Shown here one piece after another: positions 55,455 through 63,869 of a DNA stretch of 64,000 bases (the stretch's first letter is position 1; the number at the start of each line of letters is the position of its first letter). Source of the stretch: DASPSM01 sp963800135 (GTDB taxonomy: Bacteria; Planctomycetota; Planctomycetia; Planctomycetales; Planctomycetaceae); the NCBI GenBank assembly GCA_963800135.1, contig CAWCZR010000016.1:62001-126000 (forward strand), written 5' to 3'. The notes under the pieces are model-generated. The model searched no databases, was not told the origin of the DNA, and saw nothing but the letters and a program-made list of their open reading frames with translations. The translations under genes and the position numbers were made by a program.

Positions 55455-55759
55455 ATCGAATCAGCAGAGCCCATGCCGGAACAAGGGGCCAGCGAGACAG
55501 GAGTCAATGGAGACTGGCGGCGGCTAGGCAAGCGGAAAAATCAACCGCTCCGATTGCGCCACTGAAGGACGTGACCGAGCAGAAAGCAATGGAAAATCCA
55601 GACTGGCGAGCGGCAGGGCCGGGAAAAGACTTTGAACTTCATCCTGACCAATACTTGCCACGTGTCATACTTTTCGGCCCTTGCCAATTTGGCAAGGGCC
55701 TGACGGGGATCAAAAAGGGGCCTGGATTTCCAGGATTCTATCCCAGATTCGCAAAGTGA
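55451..55759 (+). CDS. Doubtful short ORF after HTH-Dam
   Basis: 102 codons starting in the Dam stop (ATGA). The sequence is not like a known protein and its second half is formed by the palindromes at 55655 and 55676. The overlap alone argues for it; the composition argues against. Confidence 0.25.
   Translation: MNRISRAHAGTRGQRDRSQWRLAAARQAEKSTAPIAPLKDVTEQKAMENPDWRAAGPGKDFELHPDQYLPRVILFGPCQFGKGLTGIKKGPGFPGFYPRFAK
55655..55667. repeat. Palindrome family variant TTGCCACGTGTCA
   Basis: Shares the first 11 bases with the two perfect copies; 201 bases after the HTH-Dam stop. Confidence 0.5.
55676..55700. repeat. 25-base palindrome GGCCCTTGCCAA-T-TTGGCAAGGGCC
   Basis: Twelve-pair inverted repeat with a single central T; its core TTGCCA...TGGCAA is the island palindrome family. 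No T run follows, so it is probably not an intrinsic terminator. Confidence 0.65.
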
Positions 55760-55769
55760 TGTAATTCAT
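55757..55769. repeat. 13-base core GTGATGTAATTCA (copy A)
   Basis: Identical to the sequence at 56484-56496. On the minus strand it contains the end of the 39-codon gene A. Confidence 0.6.
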
Positions 55770-55885
55770 GACAAGATCACGTTCATATGCTGGTTGGCAT
55801 CAAGGTAGTCTTCCGGGATGCGTTGCTGATGGCCGACTGCCAGCATTTCCAAATCGGCCAGCGTGATTTTTTTCCAGTCAGACAT
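55766..55885 (-). CDS. 39-residue protein A (thioesterase-like N-terminus)
   Basis: 39 residues, MSDWKKITLADLEMLAVGHQ at the start and DYLDANQHMNVILS at the end. AAGGG sits about six bases before the ATG. It is paralogous to the gene at 56494. The DANxHMNV segment resembles the start of hotdog acyl-CoA thioesterases (GHMNV), in which the remaining hundred residues would follow; here a stop occurs in both copies at the same point. It follows the 169-residue gene by 61 bases. Confidence 0.55.
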   Translation of the reverse strand: MSDWKKITLADLEMLAVGHQQRIPEDYLDANQHMNVILS

Positions 55886-55946
55886 TTTGTCCCTTGGAGT
55901 GATCCGGTCTCGCTTCAAGATCAGGCGGTAACAGCACCGGTGCGTC

Positions 55947-56456
55947 TCACAATTTGGTCCACGGGATCACCGGCACATCTTCTACTTCCTCGTCATCGTC
56001 GTTGACTAAGGTGAGTTCGACAAGAAAGTCGGCCTTCTTGTTCCGAAGCGTTGGATCGGTGGCATCCGGGTCGACCCGCTGGACAATGCGGCACCGATAG
56101 ACGCCCGGGGTTATCGGGATGAGCAAGTTCCTTTGGTGGTCCTCTGGGAGTGGTACATCCTCAAACTGAGCAGCCATCGTCAGCGACTCGTAATTCGTCA
56201 GCAGCAGTTGACCCGTGGACGCCCGCAGGATCGTCGAGAACTCCCGGAAACCGGTATCAGACGAGCGGCCGAAATGAATCTCGACCTGCCAAATGTCTTC
56301 CCGGCCAGTTCCCCAAATCACCAGCCGCCCGGACTTCATCTCCTCCTTAAAATGGCGGACCAACTGGTTGAGCGTCCAGGCAGAGTCGACGAAAGACTTG
56401 TAGCCAGCCGGGTCAACGAGGGCGATGAAGCCAGAATCGTCTGTGATCTCGTACAT
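55947..56456 (-). CDS. Hypothetical protein paired with a 39-residue gene
   Basis: 169 residues from ATG at 56456. The sequence YEITDDSGFIALVDPAGYKS, MKSGRLVIWGTG and SLTMAAQFEDVPLPEDHQ resembles an unnamed family seen near polymorphic toxin or immunity genes, but I cannot name it with certainty. It contains no membrane or signal segment. It is flanked by the two 39-residue genes on the same strand. Confidence 0.65.
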   Translation of the reverse strand: MYEITDDSGFIALVDPAGYKSFVDSAWTLNQLVRHFKEEMKSGRLVIWGTGREDIWQVEIHFGRSSDTGFREFSTILRASTGQLLLTNYESLTMAAQFEDVPLPEDHQRNLLIPITPGVYRCRIVQRVDPDATDPTLRNKKADFLVELTLVNDDDEEVEDVPVIPWTKL

Positions 56457-56483
56457 GCGGCGTTCAACGGGCTGACAAGAACA

Positions 56484-56496
56484 GTGATGTAATTCA
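56484..56496. repeat. 13-base core GTGATGTAATTCA (copy B)
   Basis: Second identical copy; the distance to copy A is 727 bases and the DNA between them is one gene plus one 39-codon gene. Confidence 0.6.
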
Positions 56497-56613
56497 GAAC
56501 AACATCACGTTCATATGGTTGTTGGCGTCCAGGTAATCCTCAGGGATTCGCTGGCGATGCCCGACCGGCAGCATTTCCAGGTCGGCCACCGTGATCGTTT
56601 TCCAGTCGGACAT
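56494..56613 (-). CDS. 39-residue protein B (thioesterase-like N-terminus)
   Basis: 39 residues, MSDWKTITVADLEMLPVGHR at the start and DYLDANNHMNVMLF at the end. Compared with protein A, about eleven codons differ silently and seven change the residue, which is what purifying selection on a short protein would give. It follows the 128-residue gene by 42 bases. Confidence 0.55.
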   Translation of the reverse strand: MSDWKTITVADLEMLPVGHRQRIPEDYLDANNHMNVMLF

Positions 56614-56655
56614 TCAAGACCGTCCAATCGAATGCAAGTTCCTCGGAGTAGCGGC

Positions 56656-57042
56656 TCACCATTGACCGCTCGGCGAGAATAGCACACGAATATCGCTCGG
56701 AGAATCGAGCCACTGGAAGCCGGAAGACCCACCACTTTGACAAAATGGCTCGATCAAGCCGGCGTTGTTGTCCCAGCCGGCTGGCGTCAGGCACCAGTCA
56801 AACGAGTTGGAACCGCCGACCAAGAACACGCCTCGATTTCGCTTTCCTACGCGTGCGGTGAGTCGAATCCCGCCCGCCGCTTCAATTCCGCGCAACTCGC
56901 TGATGCAGACGTTCTCCAACCTGCCATCGGCTAATGCCTCGAATCTCTGCTTGAGGCAAAGAGATGCGCCGACATCGTCACCTGAAATCCGCAAGAGAGG
57001 GCAGTCGATTGAGCCAGTTGGAAGGAACTCGAGCTGAAGCAT
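56656..57042 (-). CDS. Hypothetical protein paired with a 39-residue gene
   Basis: 128 residues from ATG at 57042; the upstream extension to 57114 is not protein-like. It begins MLQLEFLPTGSIDCPLLRIS and has a beta-rich pattern (CISELRGIEAAGGIRLTARV). Not similar to the 169-residue neighbour. No function recognised. It is divergent from the papain-like protease gene. Confidence 0.6.
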   Translation of the reverse strand: MLQLEFLPTGSIDCPLLRISGDDVGASLCLKQRFEALADGRLENVCISELRGIEAAGGIRLTARVGKRNRGVFLVGGSNSFDWCLTPAGWDNNAGLIEPFCQSGGSSGFQWLDSPSDIRVLFSPSGQW

Positions 57043-57137
57043 ATGGGGTGCGAGCCCGCTGATATCATCATTCGTCCGATCGCGTTCCGGCTTTATGATA
57101 TCAGGCACTGCCAATGTCCCCGTGGGAGATCCCGGCT

Positions 57138-58340
57138 ATGTCACTGCTGCTCAAGGCGTGCGTTCTCATCGGGCTGGCCGGGTTTGCCGATCTGCCCGCG
57201 AAGGTCGATCTCAAGCCGCAATTTCAGGATTTCGGGCTCACCGCGCGGCAGCAGGGAAACCGCGACGATTGCTCGCTGTTCGCCGTCACCGGCGTCGTCG
57301 AGTACGAAAGCTCGCGGCATCTCTCGAAGAAGGGTGAGCGGCTTTCGGAGGAGTTCTTGATTTGGGCCAGCGACAAAGCCTCCGGGCAAACGGGCGATCA
57401 GGCCATGTTTTGGAAGGCAGTCGCCGGGCTGAACACCTACGGAATTTGCGCCGAGGAGCGGATGCCCTACGGACCCAAGACGAGAGCGCAGCGGCGTCCG
57501 TCCCCGCAAGCCGTGGCCGAGGCCCGCGAACTGGCCGAGCGGTGGCAGGTCGAGTGGATCAAGCGATGGTCGGTCGATCGGCGGCTCACCGATCATCAAC
57601 TTGTCGAGATCAAGCGAGCCCTGGCCCACGGACATCCGGTCGCTTGCGGGCTGCGCTGGCCGAAGGATTTGAAAGGCTTCGGCCTGCTCAACGTGCCGGC
57701 GCCCAACCAGGTCTTCGACGGCCACAGCATCATGTTCGTCGGCTACGAGGACAGCCCCGACAAGCCGGGCGGCGGAGCATTCACGTTTCGTAATAGCGAC
57801 GGTCCAAACTGGGGACGGCAGGGTTACGGCCTGATCTCCTACGCGTACGCGAAAGCCTACGCCAACGACGCACTGTGGCTGCGATTGGAGCCGCCCCGAT
57901 CTGAAGTGCCCACCGTGCGTTACGAGGGGGAGTCAATGCGCGTGCTGGCGGCGTCGAACTGCCAAGCCTCGCCCCAGCGAATGAACGGTTTTAGCCCCAA
58001 GCTTTGGAGCCACGGCGAGCAGCTCTTCTGCAACGCGAAGAAGGAGGGCTCCGTGCGATTGGCCTTCGACGTCCGCAAAGCCGGCCGTTACCGCGTGCGG
58101 CTTCTCGCTACCGCAGCGCCTGACTTCGGCACGGTCGCCGTTGCGATCGATGGCAGGAACGTGCCGGGTACGTTCGATCTCTATTGCGGCCAGGTCGCGC
58201 CTGCCGGCGGGCTCGAGTTAGGAATGCACGACCTGGCGGCCGGCTCGCACACCCTGCGAATCACGGCGATCGGCAAGGATTCGACGTCGAAGGGATTCTC
58301 GTTCGGCGTCGACGCACTGGACTTGATTGCGGCGAAGTGA
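57138..58340 (+). CDS. Secreted papain-like (C1) cysteine peptidase
   Basis: 400 residues from ATG at 57138, which gives a short signal peptide (MSLLLKACVLIGLAGFADL). The C1 pattern is visible: RQQGNRDDCSLFAVTGVVEY (oxyanion Gln and catalytic Cys, about 37-56), DGHSIMFVGYE (catalytic His) and FRNSDGPNWGRQGYG (Asn). A C-terminal beta domain (about 270-400) resembles carbohydrate-binding or CBM-like modules. It marks the return to GC-rich core-type DNA. Probably exported and acting on proteins outside the cytoplasm. Confidence 0.85.
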   Translation: MSLLLKACVLIGLAGFADLPAKVDLKPQFQDFGLTARQQGNRDDCSLFAVTGVVEYESSRHLSKKGERLSEEFLIWASDKASGQTGDQAMFWKAVAGLNTYGICAEERMPYGPKTRAQRRPSPQAVAEARELAERWQVEWIKRWSVDRRLTDHQLVEIKRALAHGHPVACGLRWPKDLKGFGLLNVPAPNQVFDGHSIMFVGYEDSPDKPGGGAFTFRNSDGPNWGRQGYGLISYAYAKAYANDALWLRLEPPRSEVPTVRYEGESMRVLAASNCQASPQRMNGFSPKLWSHGEQLFCNAKKEGSVRLAFDVRKAGRYRVRLLATAAPDFGTVAVAIDGRNVPGTFDLYCGQVAPAGGLELGMHDLAAGSHTLRITAIGKDSTSKGFSFGVDALDLIAAK

Positions 58341-58415
58341 TTTCTTCGCCGGCGGAGAATGACGAAACGCAAAAGAAGAAAAGGCACCACTTACTTTCGT
58401 GCGCGGCTCTTTGCG

Positions 58416-58793
58416 TCAGCCGTGCACGATGGGCAGGCCTGCGTTTTTCCAGCCGCTGAAACCGCCATCCATGGAGATCACGTTGGTGTAGCCCATGTCC
58501 TGCAGATTTTTCGCCGCCAGTGCCGAGCGAAATCCGCCGCCGCAATACAAAACGAGCGGGGCAGAGGTGTCCGGGATGGTCTTCTCGACGTCGCGCTCGA
58601 TCACTCCCTTCCCCAAATGAATCGCGCCCGGGAGGTGCCCGGCGGCCCACTCGCTCTCTTCGCGCACGTCGACCAGTTGAAACGATTCTCTGCGGTCCAG
58701 TCGGCTTTTCACGTCGGCGACGGTGCACTCTTTGACGTTTTGCTTGGCCGCGTTGACGATCTTGAGAAAGCCGGGGGGGTGTTGTTTACCCAT
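58416..58793 (-). CDS. Rhodanese-domain protein
   Basis: 125 residues, a single rhodanese domain: LVDVREESEWAAGHLPGAIH and the active-site loop LYCGGGFRSALAA with catalytic Cys. It transfers sulfur from a persulfide to cyanide or to protein acceptors; physiological substrate unknown. Cytoplasmic. Convergent with the protease gene. Confidence 0.9.
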   Translation of the reverse strand: MGKQHPPGFLKIVNAAKQNVKECTVADVKSRLDRRESFQLVDVREESEWAAGHLPGAIHLGKGVIERDVEKTIPDTSAPLVLYCGGGFRSALAAKNLQDMGYTNVISMDGGFSGWKNAGLPIVHG

Positions 58794-58857
58794 GGTGGTC
58801 CTCCGGCCTGAATCTTATGCCGGCGGCCGGTCGAGAGAAATCAAGAGGCCCGCGAAA

Positions 58858-59655
58858 TCAAGTGGCCAGCGAAATCAAGAAGCGACTAATCGCTCCGTTG
58901 ACCGCGTCGGGATTTTCCAACGGCGCGAGGTGTCCCGCGTTGGGAATCTGCACAAACTGAGCGTGCGGGATCGCGGCGGTCATTTGCTGCATCTCTGCGG
59001 GCGGCGTCACCTGGTCGTCTTGCCCGCAGATGACGAGCGTCGGCACGTCGATTTGGCCGAGGATCTCGCTGCAGTCGGGCCGCTCGGCCATGCCTCGCAG
59101 TGCGGCGGCGATGCCGGCCGGCTTGTTGCGCACGATCTGCGAGCGAACGTTGGCGACCAGATCGGGCCAGCGCTCGGTCGTTTTGGCCGACATCAATTTG
59201 GGGAGCAAGGATTCCGCGGCGGAGGCGCCTTGCGCCATCACGGTCTCCGCCAGCTTGTGCCGCCCCGCGGCGGCGTCTGGCGTGTCGGCGGTCGCTCGCG
59301 TGTCGCAAAGGATGAGAGCCGCCAGTTGCGCCCGGTACTTGCGAAAGAATTGCCAGGCGATGTAGCCCCCCATCGACAGGCCGCAGTAGACGACGGGACG
59401 ATCTACCATCGCCGCGTGCAGGATGCCGTGCAGGTCGTCGGCCATGTCTTCCATGGTGACGGTGCCGGCCGTCACGGTGCTTTCGCCGAACCCGCGCAGG
59501 TCGGGCACGATCACGCGATTCTTCTTGGTGAAGGCGTCGATCTGCGGCTGCCACGTCGAGTGATTGAGCGGGAAGCCGTGCACGAACAGCAGCGGCAATC
59601 CCTTGCCTTGTGCGTAGACATTCAACGTCCCGTTAGTAACCGCGACGTGCTGCAT
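58858..59655 (-). CDS. Alpha/beta hydrolase
   Basis: 265 residues from ATG at 59655, selected for AGGA about six bases upstream. Features: FVHGFPLNHSTW (oxyanion HG), GLSMGGYIAWQF (nucleophile elbow, Ser), QDDQVTPPAEM (acid) and NAGHLAPLENPDAV (His). It belongs to the 3-oxoadipate enol-lactonase/esterase-like group; the substrate cannot be inferred. A longer frame upstream overlaps pepT and is not protein-like. Confidence 0.9.
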   Translation of the reverse strand: MQHVAVTNGTLNVYAQGKGLPLLFVHGFPLNHSTWQPQIDAFTKKNRVIVPDLRGFGESTVTAGTVTMEDMADDLHGILHAAMVDRPVVYCGLSMGGYIAWQFFRKYRAQLAALILCDTRATADTPDAAAGRHKLAETVMAQGASAAESLLPKLMSAKTTERWPDLVANVRSQIVRNKPAGIAAALRGMAERPDCSEILGQIDVPTLVICGQDDQVTPPAEMQQMTAAIPHAQFVQIPNAGHLAPLENPDAVNGAISRFLISLAT

Positions 59656-59807
59656 GGAAATCCTCATTCCGAGCGCGGTCGTGACGTGCGGCGAAGGGCC
59701 CGATTCGTCTTCGCCTGAGCCTGCGATATGATAGCGACGCCCCCAGATCGTTGCGCGCGTGAATTTTCTTTCTGCCAAATGTTTAACTTCAGTGAAATGA
59801 TCAACTG

Positions 59808-61041
59808 ATGGACACGCTGCTCGATCGGTTTCTGCGTTATGCGCGGATCGATACGCAAGCCGTCGAAGGAGCCACCGGCTACCCCAGCTCGGCCAAACAG
59901 CTCGAGCTGTCGAAGCTGCTCGCTCGCGAGTGTCGCGAAATCGGTCTCGCCGATGTGACGCTGACCGAATTCGGCATCGTGACAGGCACGGTGCTCGCCT
60001 CGGCCGGTTGCCAGGCCCCGGGCATCGCCTGGTTCGCCCACGTCGATACGTCACCCGAGTTCACGGCCGAGAACGTGCGACCCGTGGTGCATGCGAACTA
60101 TGACGGTCGCGATCTCGTGCTGCCGGGCGACACGCGGCGCGTATTGCGGACCGCGGAGAATCCCGCCCTCACCAAGCTGGTCGGCCGCACCATCATCACC
60201 ACGGACGGCACGACACTCTTGGGTGCGGACGATAAGTCGGGAGTCGCCGCAATCATAACCGCGGCCGTCCATCTGCTGAATCATCCGGAAATCGTCCACG
60301 GGCCGATCCGCGTCTGCTTCACCTGCGATGAAGAAGTGGGACACGGCGTCGACCACGTCGATCTCGAAAACCTCGGCGTTGTCTGCGGCTACACGCTCGA
60401 CAGCGAAGGCTCCGGCCGCATCGACAGCGAAACCTTTTCAGCCGACCTGGCCGTCGTCAAAGTGACCGGCATCAACACGCATCCGTCGGTCGGCAAAGGG
60501 GCGATGGTCAACGCGGTGCGCATCTTGAGCGAGTTCATCAACTGCCTCCCCACCGATCGGCTGAGCCCGGAGACCACCGACGGGCGCGATGGATTCTTGC
60601 ATCCCTACCAGATTACCGGGGGCGTCGAGTCGGCTTCGGCGCGGATCATTCTCCGCGACTTCGAGACGCCGACGCTGGCCGAGCACGCGAAGTTGCTGGA
60701 GCGGATTGCCGCGGAGCTGCGGCAGAAACACCCACGGGCGCGGATCGAGATCGAAATTCACAAGCAATATCGCAATATGCGTGAGGGGCTGACCAAGGAA
60801 CCCCGCGCTGGCCAAGGCGATCGAAGCGGTGCGGGCCGCGGGACTCGAGCCGCACCTTTCGCAGATTCGCGGCGGGACAGACGGATCGGTGCTCACCGAA
60901 CGCGGCCTGCCGACGCCCAACCTCTCCTCGGGCCAGCACAATCCGCACTGCCCGCTCGAGTGGACGTGTCTCGAAGAGATGCAGCAGGCCGTCGACATTT
61001 TGATCGAGCTGGCCAAGGCCTGGGGCCGGGAAAAGGGCTGA
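59808..61041 (+). CDS. pepT: Tripeptidase PepT (frameshifted)
   Basis: M20 metallopeptidase. The first frame carries metal ligands in WFAHVDTSPE, LLGADDKSGVAA, CDEEVGHG and NTHPSVGKG. It breaks near 60799 in a CCCC run; with one C removed the protein continues EPALAKAIEAVRAAGLEP and then LSQIRGGTDGSVLTERGLPT (the His-type region), ending at 61041. Repaired length is about 410 residues, normal for PepT. It removes the N-terminal residue from tripeptides in the cytoplasm, using two zinc ions. The homopolymer position suggests a sequencing error. Confidence 0.92.
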
Positions 61042-61125
61042 CGCGCGGCAGACGGACGAGCGCTGCTCTGCGTTCGCTGCCGACCGCATCGCGCCGGTCT
61101 TCGTCAGCCGCGGAGTGGAACCGGC

Positions 61126-62453
61126 CTAAGCCGTCGGCACTTTTCGCAGCGCCCGGGCGATGCCGTTGCGGCTAACGAAAACCGTCTGCTCGCGGTCCGG
61201 GCCGACGGAGACGATTTCGACCGGGGCGCCGACGAGGTCCGCCACCGCTTCGATGTAGCGTTTGGCGGCTGGCGGAAAGTCTTCGTAATGCCGCACCTGC
61301 GAAATGTCGCACATCCAGCCGGGCAACGAGCGGTAGACGGGGATCGCCCGCGCAGATCTTCGGCATGGCTCGGAAAGTCGCTGGTCCGTTTGCCGTCGAT
61401 TTCATAGGCGTCGCAGATCTTGAGTTCTTCGAGGCCGCTGAGAACGTCCAAGAGCGCAATCGCGATGCAGTCGACGCCGCTCAAGCGTGCGCCGTACCCC
61501 GCGGCGACACCGTCGAACCACCCGCAGCGACGTGGACGTCGAGTCACCGTTCCGTACTCGTTCCCGACCTCGCGGATGTAATCGCCGGTCGTATCGTGGA
61601 GTTCGGTGACGAACGGGCCGCCCCCCACGCGCGAGCTGTAGGCTTTGACGACGCCGATCATCTTGCTGATGGCCCGCTCTGAAACGCCGCTGCCGTTGTG
61701 GACGCCGCAGCCCGAGCTGTTGGAGCTGGTGACGAACGGGAACGTTCCGTGGTCGAGGTCCAGCAGGCTTCCCTGGGCGCCCTCGAACAGGATCCGCTTG
61801 CCCTCGCGAATCGCGCGGTGCAGGTAAGTGGTCGTGTCGGTCACGTAGGGACGCAGCCGGTCGGCGTAGGCGGAATATTCCTGGTAGATCGCCGAGGCGT
61901 CGAGCGGTTTGAACTGCGGATCGAGGGCGGTCAGGATCGTGTTCTTTTGCGCGACGATGTCGGTCAGCCGGCCGCGGAGGAACTCGGGGCGGCACAAATC
62001 GCCCACGCGGATGGCCTGGGAGCGGCCCGCCTTGTCGCGATAGCACGTGCCGATGCCCCGCATCGTGGTGCCGATGGGATCTTTGCTGCGGCTCTTCTCC
62101 AACACGGCTTCTTCGAGGACGTGATAAGGGAAGATCACGTGGGCCCGGTCGCTGATCAGCAGGCTGCCGGGAACTAATGGGCCGCGGCGGGCCGTGATCG
62201 CGTCGAGCTCGCTCAGAAAGGCCTGGGGATTGAGGACGATTCCGGTGGCGATCACTGACACGACTTTGGGATGCAGGATGCCCGCGGGCAGGAGCGACAG
62301 CTTGTATGTGTCGCCGTTGAAGACGACCGTGTGCCCGGCATTGTTGCCGCCCTGATAGCGGACGACGATATCGTGCTCGTCGGTCAACAGGTCGACGATT
62401 TTCCCTTTCGCTTCGTCACCCCACTGCAGACCGACCACCGAGGTAGCGGACAC
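61126..62453 (-). CDS. purA: Adenylosuccinate synthetase (frameshifted)
   Basis: The first frame starts MSATSVVGLQWGDEAKGKIV (catalytic Asp) and GGNNAGHTVV (catalytic His), with GTTMRGIGTCYRDKAGR (IMP loop). It breaks near 61347; one missing C restores IPVYRSLPGWMCDISQ and the ending RNGIARALRKVPTA at 61126. Repaired length is about 442 residues, normal. It joins IMP and aspartate to adenylosuccinate with GTP, an essential step of purine synthesis, so a true frameshift here is unlikely. The protein is cytosolic. Confidence 0.95.
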
Positions 62454-62848
62454 GAAATTGCCTCGTCTGTTTTCCGAAGGACGCCCGAAGAGGAACGGCC
62501 CGCTGGCCTTTTCGGCTCGTGACAGCTGGAGAAAGACCTGGCGCTTTGGCTCGGAACCGGTTTCGGACCAAGAACACGCGTCGCGGCGGCCGCGCGCGAA
62601 CCCGACCAGTCTACATCATTTATCGGCCTTCCGGGAGCCGCGGAAGCGTGATCGTCGGGCAACCGACCACCCTTCGCGCCGAAGGGTGGGCCCGGCAACC
62701 GGCGGAATGAGCCATTGCAGCCCGATTTCCTTCAAGCGTCCGCCCCTGGCAGGCGTATAGAATCTAAGAAGAAACACTGTGAAACCTCTGACCGTCGGCT
62801 TCCGCCTCCCCTCCGGATTCCGAAGTCTGGAAGGCTTGAGTGCGAGTG
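62454..62848. other. Divergent intergenic region
   Basis: About 395 bases between purA and the response regulator. No gene is supported. It contains an inverted repeat at 62667 and presumably both promoters. Confidence 0.45.
62667..62689. repeat. 10-pair inverted repeat
   Basis: CCACCCTTCG-CGC-CGAAGGGTGG, with no T run on either side; a regulatory or REP-like element is possible. Confidence 0.5.
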
Positions 62849-63223
62849 ATGTCGACCGTCAAGAAGCGAGTGTTGGTAGTCGACGACGACCCCGAGCTGG
62901 TCGCGAGCGTGCGGGCCGCCCTGCTGACGCGAGGCTACGACGTGTCGGTGGCCGGGGACGGGGCCGAGGCGCTGGCTCAGATCGAACGCACCCGCCCCGA
63001 CCTGATGCTGCTCGACCTGGTGATGCCCCGCCGCAGCGGGATCAACGTGCTTGATCGCATGGTCCGCGGCGCGATCCGGGCCACTCCCGTGATCATGATG
63101 ACGGCCACCGACGAATTAAAGCACCGCGAATGCGCGGCCCTCCGCGGCGTCTCGGTCTTCCTGTCGAAGCCCTTCCCGATCGAAGACCTGCTCGCCGAAG
63201 TCGACACGATGCTGGGGGCCTGA
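62849..63223 (+). CDS. Single-domain response regulator
   Basis: 124 residues from ATG at 62849 (an in-frame GTG at 62840 is possible). A complete receiver domain: VLVVDDDPELV (acidic pocket), LMLLDLVMPRRSG (phospho-acceptor Asp), MMTATDE (Thr) and FLSKPFPIEDL (Lys). No output domain, so it acts like CheY/Spo0F as a phosphate relay or protein-binding switch. No histidine kinase is nearby. It ends 13 bases from the convergent thioredoxin-like stop. Confidence 0.9.
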   Translation: MSTVKKRVLVVDDDPELVASVRAALLTRGYDVSVAGDGAEALAQIERTRPDLMLLDLVMPRRSGINVLDRMVRGAIRATPVIMMTATDELKHRECAALRGVSVFLSKPFPIEDLLAEVDTMLGA

Positions 63224-63236
63224 GGCCGTAGCACGC

Positions 63237-63869
63237 TTACTTGGTCGGTTTACGTCGCCGGGCGCGCTCATAGCGAATCATGCAGCCGCTGGCCTGGGTT
63301 TCGGCCGGGCTCGCTTTCGCGCCGGTGAGGACGGCTTCGACGGCCGGCTCGACGTAGGCGTGCTTGGTCTTTGTGGGCTCGACGTTGTCGTCGAAGGCAC
63401 CCATGTAGGCTACCTTGCGGTCCTTGTCGAGCACGAAGAACTCGGGCGTGAAGGCCGCTCCGTACGCTTTGCCGATCTTCTGGCTCTGATCGAACAGGTA
63501 GGGATAGGGAAAGGCCTTGGCGGCGGCCCGTTCCTTCATGTGCGGCAGCTGGTCTTCTTCCACCGTGTTGCAGTTGATCGCCACTAGCCCCGCCTTTTGC
63601 CCTGGTCCGCAATACTTCTTGGCGAATGCGATCATGCGGTCTTCGTAGTCGCTGGCGATCGGACAGCTGTTGCAGGTGAAGACGACGACCAGCACCTGTC
63701 GATCCTGCAGGTCGGCCATCGAGTGCTTCTTGCCGTCGACGCCCGGCAGATCGCGCCAGGCCGGGGCCGGGTCGCCGATGCTCAGGATCGAGTTGTATTG
63801 ACCGGCGTGCGTACTCGTCGCGGCGCACATCCACAGCATTGCGGCCAGCGCGAGTGTCCAGCGATTCAT
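63237..63869 (-). CDS. Secreted thioredoxin/AhpC-type redox protein
   Basis: 210 residues from ATG at 63869, giving a signal peptide ending near THAGQ. The core VVVFTCNSCPIASDYEDRM contains a Cys-Asn-Ser-Cys redox pair, and TPEFFVLDKDRKVAYMGAFD is the AhpC/TSA-like cis-Pro region. It belongs to a planctomycete-type redoxin family; probable role is thiol oxidoreduction in the periplasm-like space. A lysine/arginine-rich C-terminal tail follows. The frame extends upstream but without protein character. Confidence 0.88.
   Translation of the reverse strand: MNRWTLALAAMLWMCAATSTHAGQYNSILSIGDPAPAWRDLPGVDGKKHSMADLQDRQVLVVVFTCNSCPIASDYEDRMIAFAKKYCGPGQKAGLVAINCNTVEEDQLPHMKERAAAKAFPYPYLFDQSQKIGKAYGAAFTPEFFVLDKDRKVAYMGAFDDNVEPTKTKHAYVEPAVEAVLTGAKASPAETQASGCMIRYERARRRKPTK

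Noticed and set aside
40610..57000. Integron-like attC sites between the small island genes
   Set aside because: No RYYYAAC/GTTRRRY pairs at regular gene ends and no integron integrase; the palindromes found are of a different type.
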